DNA from: Merdicola sp963557785
GTDB lineage: Bacteria > Bacillota > Clostridia > TANB77 > CAG-508
Length of the DNA: 64,000 nt
Assembly: GCA_963557785.1 (NCBI GenBank)
Contig: CAUWBF010000003.1
Span: forward strand, 62,001 to 126,000
Reading direction: 5' to 3'
In this document: piece by piece, positions 35,501-40,833 of the stretch
Numbering within the stretch: position 1 is the stretch's first letter
Layout: each line of letters begins with the position of its first letter
Notes under the pieces: generated by a model
Told to the model about the DNA's origin: nothing
Database searches by the model: none
The model's input: only the letters and a program-made list of their open reading frames with translations
Made by a program: the position numbers and the translations under genes

Positions 35501-38500
35501 CTATTTAATTTCAATGTTAATTCTTTTGTTGTACTATCTAATGTGTATCCAGGAGCTGCTTTTACTTCTGTAATTTTTATTGTAATAGATGTAGCATCTG
35601 GAACACTTAAACTAAATTGTCCATTTGAATCCGTTGTATAAGTATTTGTATAAATTGTTCCATCATCATTATTTTTCATTCTTATTTTATATGATGATCC
35701 TTCAATTGGATAAGCTGTTTGCGCTTCTTTTTTATTAATTGTAAGTGTTGTTTCACCTGTTGTTTCTTTTATAGAAGTTGCAATTTCTACTTCTGCAAGT
35801 CTTCTAAATAGGTTGTCACTATCATCCTCTCTCCATCCTACTGTTACTCCAGTAGTTGTAGAAACTTTTTGAGCTGATATTGCATAACCACTAGCATCGA
35901 ATGTTATAGAGAATAATATTGATGAAGGTATATTTGTAGAGCTTTGATTTACTGGTACAATTTTGTATACTATATCTCCTTGACCATCTGATTTAACACC
36001 ATCTATTCTAAATATACCATTTTCATTTGTTGTTCCTGCACCTATTTTTGTATTTCCTACTAATTTGTATACCTCAAAGTTTACTCCTTCTATTGCTGTT
36101 GAAGAATTTTGTGCATCACATACCTTTATTTGTATAGAGTTCGTACTAGATTTTTTAGCATTTGTAAGATTTACATATACTATTTTGTTTTCAACCTTAT
36201 CAAAAACTCCAGCAATTGATGATGGATTATATGTTATTGTTCCATTATTGTTTTCTATAGTTATATATCTATCTGAAGTTGTAATAGAATATCCTGTTGG
36301 AGCTCCTTCGTGTACAAATGTTAATTTAATTTTTCCTAAACCGAATAAATTACTAAATACTATATTACCATTTGAATTTGATGTTTGTGCATCTGTTACA
36401 TATGATAATCCTGCATCTGTTTCTACTTTTACCTTATATTTTGAACCTTGTATTTTAGTTAGTGTATTATCTTCATCTGATATATTCATACTAACTGCAA
36501 AAGTTCCTTCTGCACCTCTAGAGTTTCTTACTATTAACTCTGGATTATTTTGATCTGGTATTGTAACTTGTGAATTGCTTCCAATAGTTGGTTGTCTCAT
36601 AGAAATGAATGAACCATCTCCTGCAAAAGTTACACTTAGAGTTGTATTTGATGTTGCTGTATATCCATTAGCTGCAGTTACTTGTTGAAGTATAAAATCA
36701 TCTGCAACACCTGTAGCTATACCTATTGGAGCTTCTAATGTTACTACTCCATCAGCAGATTCTGTACTTTCTGCAACTTTTGTTCCTCTATATTTAAGTA
36801 TATATTTTGAACCTGATAATTTAATACTTGTGTTTGAAGCATCTACAGTAGTTATTTTTAAATTAAATCTTTTCTTTGTTAGTGGTACTTTTACTGTTAA
36901 TTTTTCTCCATCATCAGATACGCTAGTTATTAAATCGCTTGATGTTAAATTTGAAGGTACTACTATTTTATCTGTTGATGTATCTGTTGTTACTATCTTC
37001 ATATCATTCTTTTCATATCCAGCTAATGCTGTTGGGTTTGATATTTTTAATGTAGATAATTCTATTAATGGAACATCTGTTAATATGATTTTTCCGTTGC
37101 TATCTGTTGTTTTTACAGAAGCATCTAATGATATTTCTTTACCATCTCTGTATTCTCCAATTACTTGGATTTTTGCTCCTTGTAACCCAACTCCTGAACT
37201 TGAATCAACAGTTTGTATTTCTATTGTATATCCTTTTTGTATATTATAAATACCTAATACTCTATCTTCGCTTTCGTTTCCATCTTTATCTGTTCCTTTA
37301 ATATGTAAATACCATTTTCCATATCCACTTATTGTAACTGTACTATCAAAACTAGGAACACCTGCAGTAGGCGCATTTACTGTTGTCCAACTTGTAGGTT
37401 CGTCTTTTGTTTGTGTAATTGCATATTTATATGATTTAAATCCACTTTCTTTATCTGTGAATGTTAAATTTACATCGATTGTACTATTTACTACAGTTGC
37501 TTCTGTAATATCTGCTATAAATTCTGGAGCAGTTGTATCTGGTGTTATTGTATATGTTTGTGCGAATTCTTCTGATACTTTATTTGAACTATTTTTAACT
37601 ACTAAGCTCATTGTATATGTTCCTGCACCTAATGTTTTATAGTCTAATAAAGGTGTTGCACCTTGATATACTTGTGTTCCATCTTTCTTTACTGTCCATG
37701 TATAACTTGTTAAATCTAATCCCGCTGGATCATAAGATGAATCTATTACTTCTAGCTCTTTATATAAAGAGATTGTTTTATTTGTAATTTTATATTGTGC
37801 AACTGGATTTAATGTAACATTATCTGAAGTTACATATTTTGTTGCGGCTGTACTCCAAGTATCTTGGAAGTCTTTTACTCTTAATTTTACTATGTACGTA
37901 CTATTTGAATCTAATGTTGTTAATTTACCTGTATTCCATACATTTGTACCCATTTTTTTGTATGACCATTCTTCTTCTTTTATACCATTATTATTTGATT
38001 GTTTATCTAAATCGTATGATGTACTAGTTAATGTTAATGATGATCCATTCTTTTGCATATCAAAAGAAGCTACTGGTCTTCTATGTGCAAATATTTCTGT
38101 TACTAATTCATCTTCGTAATATACTTTATAGCTACCTGGTTTTGGGAATGAATTTATAACATCTTCTGTATATACTCCTGATTGTGCATATTGTCCTTCA
38201 TTGTTTTCAAAAGTTGTATAGTTGTGTTCTACTTTCCATTTTCCGTTTGGATAATTGCTGTCTGCTGTATTTGTACTTTCACTTGATGGATTTATTTTTA
38301 CTACAACTGGTTCATTTGCAATTATATATTTTGAATCTGCAATTCCGGCCAATGATTCTTTAATATATTTTGCAGTTGCTTCTATATTTCCTTCATAGTC
38401 TGAATTATCTAAATATAGCCCCTTACCATCATTTGTTGCTATAGTATTTTCCATTTCCTCTTTATTTGTATCTGTTCCCCATCCTATATAGTGGATGTCA

Positions 38501-39504
38501 TCGTTCATAAGTCTTGAAATAATTTCTGTTAATTGGTTATTGTCTTCAAATTGGTCATTTGTTACGTCTGATACGTTTACTAGTACTTTACAAGCTCCAT
38601 CTCTCCAATCTGGAGCTCTTAAAACTTCGTTAAAGTCTTTTACTGTAACTGTTTTTAAGTTAATATTTGAAAGTGTGAAACTTCCAATATTACTACATCC
38701 ATGTGAATAGTGATCTGAGAAAAATCCATAACCTGGTCCAAATGTTTTTTCAAGTGTGTATGTAACAGGAGAAGCTAATCCTCCGCCTGATATAATTATT
38801 TCTTTATCTGTTACTTTAACATTTAGTGTTCCAGATGTATTTATACTTAGACCCTTTTTTAATGTTTTTGTAAAGTTAGTAGTATTAGTTCCTATTGGGT
38901 ATGTAAATTCCCAAATTGCTCCATTAGAACCACCAGCAGCATTTTTCCAGTTAGTATTGTTAAAACTTAACATATACCCTGTTAAAGTATTTCCTGTTCT
39001 TTGTACTCTAAGTAACATACCTGCAGCATTAAAGCTATCACCAAAGTTTATGTTATATCCAAAATTGAATTCTTGTTCTTGGTTTCCGCTTGGCATAATC
39101 CAAATAGCATTTTTACCAGCCTTTGAACTATTACCTTTCATAACAACGTTTTTACCACCGTCTGTTATCGAAATGCTACCAATACTAGAACTTACGTCTT
39201 TTTCCCACTCAAAAGAATCTGTTGTAACTTCACTTTGAGCTTCAACAGCGCTTATCTTTACTTTGTCCTTGGTTATTCCTTTTCTTTCTAGACTATCTAA
39301 TAAGTCATTTTCGAAATTAGTTAAATCTACATCTGTTTTAGCTTTCGTTAGTACTACGTCTATATTTGGCACTTGAGTAACACTCATAGTTACCTTTTGA
39401 GAAGCAAGTGCATATATTACAGAACTTGCTACTAGTACTACAGCTATCATGATGCTTGTTAACTTAATTTTCCTTTCTTTTACATTTTTCAACAATTTGA
39501 CCAT
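23518..39504 (-). CDS. Giant secreted CnaB/SpaA-repeat protein with C-terminal dockerin
   Basis: This 5328-residue protein is intact, with one start and one stop. It has a signal peptide (residues about 1-35), then a LamG/concanavalin-like domain (about 75-290), a possible vWA-like region, and PKD- or Ig-like domains to about 750. About 30 CnaB/SpaA-like domains of 100-130 residues follow, each with an Ile-x-K-x-D style first strand and a YxIxE-x-x-P-x-GY segment. CnaB domains often form internal Lys-Asn bonds. A Gly/Pro linker (PSNPGGGG, about 1640-1665) and two cadherin-like domains break the array. A Trp-rich segment, WYWHWWWGW, lies near 1915. The C-terminus has an X-module-like stretch and a type I dockerin. 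The ATG has AAGGAAGG upstream. It probably acts as a long surface stalk. Confidence 0.9.
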   Translation of the reverse strand: MVKLLKNVKERKIKLTSIMIAVVLVASSVIYALASQKVTMSVTQVPNIDVVLTKAKTDVDLTNFENDLLDSLERKGITKDKVKISAVEAQSEVTTDSFEWEKDVSSSIGSISITDGGKNVVMKGNSSKAGKNAIWIMPSGNQEQEFNFGYNINFGDSFNAAGMLLRVQRTGNTLTGYMLSFNNTNWKNAAGGSNGAIWEFTYPIGTNTTNFTKTLKKGLSINTSGTLNVKVTDKEIIISGGGLASPVTYTLEKTFGPGYGFFSDHYSHGCSNIGSFTLSNINLKTVTVKDFNEVLRAPDWRDGACKVLVNVSDVTNDQFEDNNQLTEIISRLMNDDIHYIGWGTDTNKEEMENTIATNDGKGLYLDNSDYEGNIEATAKYIKESLAGIADSKYIIANEPVVVKINPSSESTNTADSNYPNGKWKVEHNYTTFENNEGQYAQSGVYTEDVINSFPKPGSYKVYYEDELVTEIFAHRRPVASFDMQKNGSSLTLTSTSYDLDKQSNNNGIKEEEWSYKKMGTNVWNTGKLTTLDSNSTYIVKLRVKDFQDTWSTAATKYVTSDNVTLNPVAQYKITNKTISLYKELEVIDSSYDPAGLDLTSYTWTVKKDGTQVYQGATPLLDYKTLGAGTYTMSLVVKNSSNKVSEEFAQTYTITPDTTAPEFIADITEATVVNSTIDVNLTFTDKESGFKSYKYAITQTKDEPTSWTTVNAPTAGVPSFDSTVTISGYGKWYLHIKGTDKDGNESEDRVLGIYNIQKGYTIEIQTVDSSSGVGLQGAKIQVIGEYRDGKEISLDASVKTTDSNGKIILTDVPLIELSTLKISNPTALAGYEKNDMKIVTTDTSTDKIVVPSNLTSSDLITSVSDDGEKLTVKVPLTKKRFNLKITTVDASNTSIKLSGSKYILKYRGTKVAESTESADGVVTLEAPIGIATGVADDFILQQVTAANGYTATSNTTLSVTFAGDGSFISMRQPTIGSNSQVTIPDQNNPELIVRNSRGAEGTFAVSMNISDEDNTLTKIQGSKYKVKVETDAGLSYVTDAQTSNSNGNIVFSNLFGLGKIKLTFVHEGAPTGYSITTSDRYITIENNNGTITYNPSSIAGVFDKVENKIVYVNLTNAKKSSTNSIQIKVCDAQNSSTAIEGVNFEVYKLVGNTKIGAGTTNENGIFRIDGVKSDGQGDIVYKIVPVNQSSTNIPSSILFSITFDASGYAISAQKVSTTTGVTVGWREDDSDNLFRRLAEVEIATSIKETTGETTLTINKKEAQTAYPIEGSSYKIRMKNNDDGTIYTNTYTTDSNGQFSLSVPDATSITIKITEVKAAPGYTLDSTTKELTLKLNSAGNLVPVESTYVNLDRGNVIVDSQNNIKINIEEEGISLRYPKVKFRITKTDMSGSALLGGVYFKVTNTNTGEFQNVITDPTGYIETPVMIVRDAVDQVFEIEEVKAYPGYELPTQPFTIRFSFSEVDKIIKYTAETYLTGDELLGNKNTTYNADTNEVTVDLTIRNNEDKSVDLSTYGIDIEKVDSDGNPVTGSKYDIEVRPFGTNVLTCDNKEIDSSIEVPMVQLTESKTTILLTEVQEALGYSKDEQMKVVTVVQAADGTLSWDPNSTSSDLQVSVKDVTQSDGTTKKVLVIRITAKEPEEVKPSDPSNPGGGGGTTPTDPSNPGGGGSSTTTDVLELLKVETENTDSTGTTTTNTAYKVDDLTYQVEVLNTYLDTLVKVTPKDSNAKVTIDTEAEVTGTATKTVDLLNPTTTVTIKVESSDGTKDKTYTLNIIKSDHNTGSISDDLQIQEVKATDNGTTKEGSVTSSTEYEVRVSETATETDLTVITKDPTSLVSISGEDFTVNTQTTKIVLVNDTTTVNVKVQNADGSATQDYTVVITKVYEEDDSIPAEDDPNATFKLKIFNKTQGTWVRSYTHRNWYWHWWWGWTYDQVTEYYTLTGDQKLPIFFKNTYYGNSDKFKFDFTTGKTDITVEARLIENGVTSNDIYEKRTARTNTTINDVNGTNTANFKKNYNNKLVEFTIIQETPAYNHKKFDTKKIEVQFDNEGKIIEGSVTQGVPLDDIAVAGISAGGLLTSPNWKYPTWYETNNPWNYNANGYSYTPVENINSNATSSNQPIAGGYNYDSRGTNTLNVGLLNTNINRDNINDPLEITLYLKDADTLNLLDSGSATIVISEVDKKTGKETYNVEPLKTVNFANGVGVVTLDNIYANRKLVISITQDGVGSLNGRTYTNPATASIEIELEFDDDGNIKSYKEKCTPSNVTLDEATIAGRKLQYTIYNEKDYNFSIELKKLDENGNPLEGVELETKTVIITDANLSTGRQVDTYGSKLTDKDGKTKLKIVLPITGSNTYYGKTVDITIREKYVPDNYLAYKDIKVRVMFTNQGKLAVAPQLVSEPESGIVTVSSDFKEHSISMTMKNKQLTDHPSIEIENVNSVDENVYVGGTQYKVTSWDADEYENAHLDYKEQIYSGTSNESDGMSIAYMGKSHALRTIIYTLEEVQTSQSYNPNRNIVIKVEYDEEGKIKSRPEILSTQTIGGDDVVKIDGNPIGSTMIALKVRHELKPKFTINLTKYDIKKRDNVYDKEFRGISQVKQADGTYGTQEESIKSIQDDNNRIKIGFKEEHKRETVLYTIYETTGNIETRRGQIEVEFDAYGNVANATVVDIDLDSNGNIINRSVVTTLSGDNYIEGTNLNTQSNYINIRIKTEEFRMKVILKSTDSSVSYPLSGATFDIQNQYAEVSDTNRATDASGRVIEIVGEVYRSETMTYTIKQVKAPADYDIIDDISFNITFADDGTIANCTPIMVQNKYAVTTTVTDTDGNNMEIEIFTVPSDREIVVINDKDEDDNTKDIAHAEYEVNYTISGTTPRQRNPIVVDGTGKADLGPDKDFFGKTISYSIKQTDIDPKYMICDQEIKVTVQYDVDGTIKEMYLQNPTDGSVKITDPVSGQSSTSMLNNLSGSYTFQIDMVNKRKTVMQVENQNIENANEKLVNSTFKIIEQGKSNLYSDTKQTGTAGTVDMYVGPYYRAENGASYIEKTYEISNPTPAFGFGKITNATFTLKYDSNGKVIGGTVSTAAQKYIELEFIQSSSSLYGTVDVRIIVKSNPNFTVGIEAISETTGTSITGMKYEIRQSAPTAGTARTVITNNGYIAHADMGATIAGQMVTYEIVEKQVATGYKYRNKDNVIARFEVMFDPDGYITNNMNGQRINIIYGNSYVELNSSVDKTMHYDLDLKIKYEESEDFTIKIKNVNRENNADYIISDFTANLSSSSATGTTDSNGELTLSLGKRAANERATLTITQSNVQGSYAQINTIALRLEFDENGKLSLSGISSLGGNYATINVAYKILQPSNTATYVMEIEVYNNPQITFEIENVDQGDDTIKLQSTFTLTGTTGITNPITLTTDANDGTAKTGIDSVPKRANVTYTITQDATSIPTGYGKILDIRFRVFYNEDGLIASQGDITNLGNGTSTADGTTVEFTRVDDYTIKIKIKSKREFNVKVETVDAYDESIKLGAQVYIREDQNRKSETFDTSTASSWGSDTRILGTNIANSWLTYEVRLISAATPPSGSTQTYYRDGTESVNISVHFDQNGNVDTVAYSNNNPYISANCIIETASPNGGAGVEIKIKYIPNLTVNIKRTDGASGNGMSGKRIELSSNRMRNSTVSSTTNTSGEVTFDGGRIADDDGTEVEYRISETNSNIDYNYETLPTDMKVWVTYDNKGNINSTRTNYPDLITITGTGTRTLNVEIKSSKIARIILYNTDYYLGTERISGKYTITSSKGERTQAIITQANSSAGTTSTIGTPITLGKVYTGEDVVYTIHNDDAKYGYETLDDMQFTVHYDTNGTISVDTSKFTNPDRLELVPPILQTTNQNTANITLNVKSKPCLMVKIHATDKTYDQPIEKLGFEITDPSGYVNRVTALTDSNGDIIIPIKTAEQNTVVHYTIKQVATNGGYAIIDPLTLIVKYSTAGTVDESGTYIASSNIASLEQNYSTDLYSNSKIRGVKVNVKLETKLGIGIYKIDGNTGAPLQGVSFKITEEELIGGNATNTWNGGTDINGEMTTYTRSIGGSVQKVRYTITETDPPEGYRPIEDIIIEVTFSSDKRVQSVTILQKPDGVTIDPSNDPNVNALYNLKTMDQSREMEHIQITIKNDDKVKFKIVNLDKGFKDSGDDVPIQGSEFDVTVARNGTVVDRYETINNTQLITDTNGEAVISMEGPGLLEIDYEQKLPGAGYAADVTNTGFIKVTKASNEYKITYNDSTDNIKYKIDEITGEVIIYIYNENKLTLNINNVDIDDTSILALNADQKIKAYYGEISDSVQTIISQTTNVVEYNNNYAYNNQTGNLSIDLGNTYNFINKKVVFEIDTITPATGYTPIDKVYVVVEFDKHGKITQVTNEAGSERLLQQTKDGDYEFSAFIGFGNLNKWHIKIMKESSNGTRINGTVFKLQTYVDNVPTDIGIPIDPATVTTADITIGGVVSEEGAYEHRGIQTTGNIKIDLEETQAAQGYDNNIGSAEITFTVTTDTSNPLEPRPVLTNVASNNNSVIATANASTRELEILVINEPKVAIEVDKVDEDGNPIGGIEFTATTQVEGDPSTLTSLGKISTNDSGKLQLSFPTTYINSYILVTLTETKATGYKQAQPIVIRIHTDEDGKVDANNVNIVSGKDQNDGKGGAIETLRTSSKIGIKVVNIIEEGYRPFKLQIIKENAVDSSVKIENVSFQVKITPEIGGALYQVLTTDSTGSIEIPKVVGEGDIKVELIELMAPNGYKLGSTDGYFTFTVNKSENGLEKVSSTLGQNQDGAENLEIDSANRLVKAHVPNELDKIGISIHKVDENNGSSIQGATFKLVDESIGNPDKYDLVTTNSKGIAYFAVDKKDTAGTYTYTLTEEGTPQGYKSIQGNMTIKIEYDSNGNIADVEESGDKILLTEQKDKFIQLEVSNEQEPLSVPLYNIEIINTDKANSSIVIPNASFDVTVTQELGSSQITQSIITDNNGMATIKDINGSGSITIDITEILPGDGYKKDTNSKTVTLSRNSQTGRFTILGATNTYPVYDEANNKIIIYIANEKEKGIYSLIVNKIDENGNKIAVKDTEFDVTVQENTLQLKTDEFGQAIVNKLSIPDGTDFDISIKETKEPTGYNKVTDAQVINATVQTIYEEKVLKNVTVKSGDAIAVINSNESMIEVNFTNQSIDGESLYLTSDVYTVNDDYVERVPAWTSIADYLANMKSNGTMTVYDKNGNEITDTTKYVGTGMVIKARKGNEEITKTIIVTGDVTGNGEIKLLDVSKVNQHFVGKTQLDGIYLKAADMNGDGKIKLLDVSKINQAYVNH
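23521..23698 (-). other. Type I dockerin at the C-terminus of the 5328-residue protein
   Basis: Two calcium-binding half-repeats are visible: GDVTGNGEIKLLDVSKVNQ and ADMNGDGKIKLLDVSKINQ. The near-identical LLDVSK helices are typical of cohesin-binding dockerins. The preceding VGTGMVIKARKGNEEITK stretch is like the module found before such dockerins. Confidence 0.9.
23950..37240 (-). other. Array of about 30 CnaB/SpaA-like domains
   Basis: I counted about 31 repeat starts by eye of the type F/Y-x-I-x-I-x-x-x-D followed by G-x-x-F/Y-x-V/I. The units diverge strongly at the protein level, so this is an old array and not a recent DNA amplification. The linker and cadherin-like pair near 33850-34580 split it into a short N-terminal and a long C-terminal part. 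Confidence 0.75.
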
Positions 39505-39561
39505 TTTGTATTCCTTCCTTTCAAGACATTATTTGTTAGGTTTATATTAACATCTTATATT

Positions 39562-39589
39562 TTTATATACAATATAAGAAAAATGTCGA
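39562..39589 (-). promoter_or_regulatory. Candidate promoter of the 5328-residue protein gene
   Basis: On the minus strand TCGACA and TATAAA are separated by 16 bases, about 58 bases before the ATG. The match is moderate. Confidence 0.4.
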
Positions 39590-39816
39590 AAATTTAAACC
39601 GGTTCAAATCCGCTTGGGGAAAGTCTTTCTTGCTGTTTTTTGATGTTTTTTTTACTTTTTAGTTAAATTTTATCTTATTTTATGTAATATTTGTGTATAA
39701 TTTTGATTTTTTCTTACGCATTTCCACATTTTGCGCACATATTTTTCTTTTATATTACAATTTCTACTTTTTTACTTTTTTTCTATTAATTTCTTTTACT
39801 CTTTTCCGTAAAATTA

Positions 39817-39845
39817 TTGACAATTTTTGTACTTAAGTATATATT
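39817..39845 (+). promoter_or_regulatory. Promoter of the cohesin gene
   Basis: TTGACA (39817-39822) and TATATT (39840-39845) are 17 bases apart. The leader is about 50 nt and ends in AGGAGG before the ATG. Confidence 0.75.
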
Positions 39846-39904
39846 TAATTATGAATACAAATGTGAAATTTTATTTTTTATTTATATATACTTAGGAGGA
39901 ATTT

Positions 39905-40771
39905 ATGAAAAAGTTTTTAAGTTCAATTTTAGTTTTTATGCTTGTTATAGCTAGTTTTACAGTATATTCTAATGCAGCTGATGCAGCTATTAAATTAGCT
40001 CCTTCATCTTCTACTGTAACTGTTGGAAAAGAATTTAATGTTATTCTTTCTCTTACAAATTTAGGACCATTTGCTAATGGAATAAACTCTGCTAGTGGAA
40101 CTTTAACATATGATTCTAATTACGTATCATATGTATCTATATCTGGACAAGGATCTTGGGGTGTCTCACAATTCAATCAATCTAACGGAAAATTCTTAGC
40201 TCTTACTTCTAACATGGATCTTGTCGGAACTGGACCTATATTATCAATAAAATTCAAATTAAATTCATTACCATCTGAAACAACTAAATTAGTAACTTTA
40301 AATAATGTTTCAATTACAGATGGAGAAACAGATGAAATTGAATTTTCAACAGTATCTGTAACTATAAAAGCTCAGGAACCAGCTCCCGTAAATAATACTG
40401 TTACTAATAATATTGTAAATAATACTGTTAGTAATACTGTTAGTAATACTGTAAATAATACTGTTGTTAATAACACTGTAAATAATATTGTAAATAATAC
40501 TATAAACAATACTGTTGAAAATAACACAATCAATAATATTGTAGAAAATAACGTTATAAATAACACAGTTAATAATACTGTTAATGATACAGTCATTAAT
40601 ATAGATGGTTCAAATACTTCTAAAAATCAAACAACTGCAACTTTGGATGATTCAACTACAAGTAAAGTAATACCTTATACTGGTTTTAATACATTTATTA
40701 TAATTGCTATTGTAGCTTCTATTGCCTCAGGAATTTACGCATACTATAAGTATAAGAATTTAAATATATAA
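39905..40771 (+). CDS. Cohesin-domain surface protein with IPYTG sortase signal
   Basis: This 288-residue protein has a signal peptide (SSILVFMLVIASFTVYSNA) and one cohesin-type domain (about 28-158). Cohesin features are IKLAPSSSTVTVGKEFNVILSLTN at the N-terminus, ASGTLTYDSNYVSYVS, and PILSIKFKLNS with a final NVSITDGE strand. A repeat linker built on N-N-T-V/I units follows (about 163-235). The C-terminus is a sortase signal: IPYTG (256-260), a hydrophobic helix, then a basic tail (YYKYKNLNI). It should be a wall-anchored receptor for dockerins. Both flanking giant genes encode dockerins and run on the opposite strand, which makes this their likely anchor. No sortase gene is in the window. 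Confidence 0.88.
   Translation: MKKFLSSILVFMLVIASFTVYSNAADAAIKLAPSSSTVTVGKEFNVILSLTNLGPFANGINSASGTLTYDSNYVSYVSISGQGSWGVSQFNQSNGKFLALTSNMDLVGTGPILSIKFKLNSLPSETTKLVTLNNVSITDGETDEIEFSTVSVTIKAQEPAPVNNTVTNNIVNNTVSNTVSNTVNNTVVNNTVNNIVNNTINNTVENNTINNIVENNVINNTVNNTVNDTVINIDGSNTSKNQTTATLDDSTTSKVIPYTGFNTFIIIAIVASIASGIYAYYKYKNLNI
40391..40602 (+). repeat. Tandem 12-base-type repeat coding for the N-N-T-V linker
   Basis: Units related to AATAATACTGTT repeat with variations, coding for Asn-Asn-Thr-Val/Ile. The reading frame is open throughout. The linker separates the cohesin domain from the anchoring signal. Confidence 0.85.
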
Positions 40772-40794
40772 TTAATAATTTAATAGTTTATATA

Positions 40795-40830
40795 AAAAAC
40801 ATCCTTGTGATTTCTCACAAGGATGTTTTT
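40795..40830. terminator. Bidirectional terminator between the cohesin and propeller genes
   Basis: A perfect 16-bp stem has arms at 40795-40810 and 40815-40830 with loop TTTC, A-rich on the left and T-rich on the right. It ends the cohesin transcript and the convergent giant transcript. Confidence 0.9.
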
Positions 40831-40833
40831 ATT

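Larger units (their letters stand above)
39505..39904. other. Divergent regulatory region between the giant gene and the cohesin gene
   Basis: Four hundred bases hold no gene. They contain the cohesin promoter (39817-39845) and a weaker candidate for the giant gene on the minus strand (TCGACA 39584-39589, TATAAA 39562-39567, spacing 16). An odd G+C-rich patch, GGTTCAAATCCGCTTGGGG, starts at 39601. The rest is AT-rich. Confidence 0.5.

Noticed and set aside
39598..39612. A tRNA T-arm-like string (GGTTCAAATCC) in the intergenic region
   Set aside because: The next T-stem pairs fail and no acceptor, D or anticodon arm can be drawn nearby, so it is not a tRNA.
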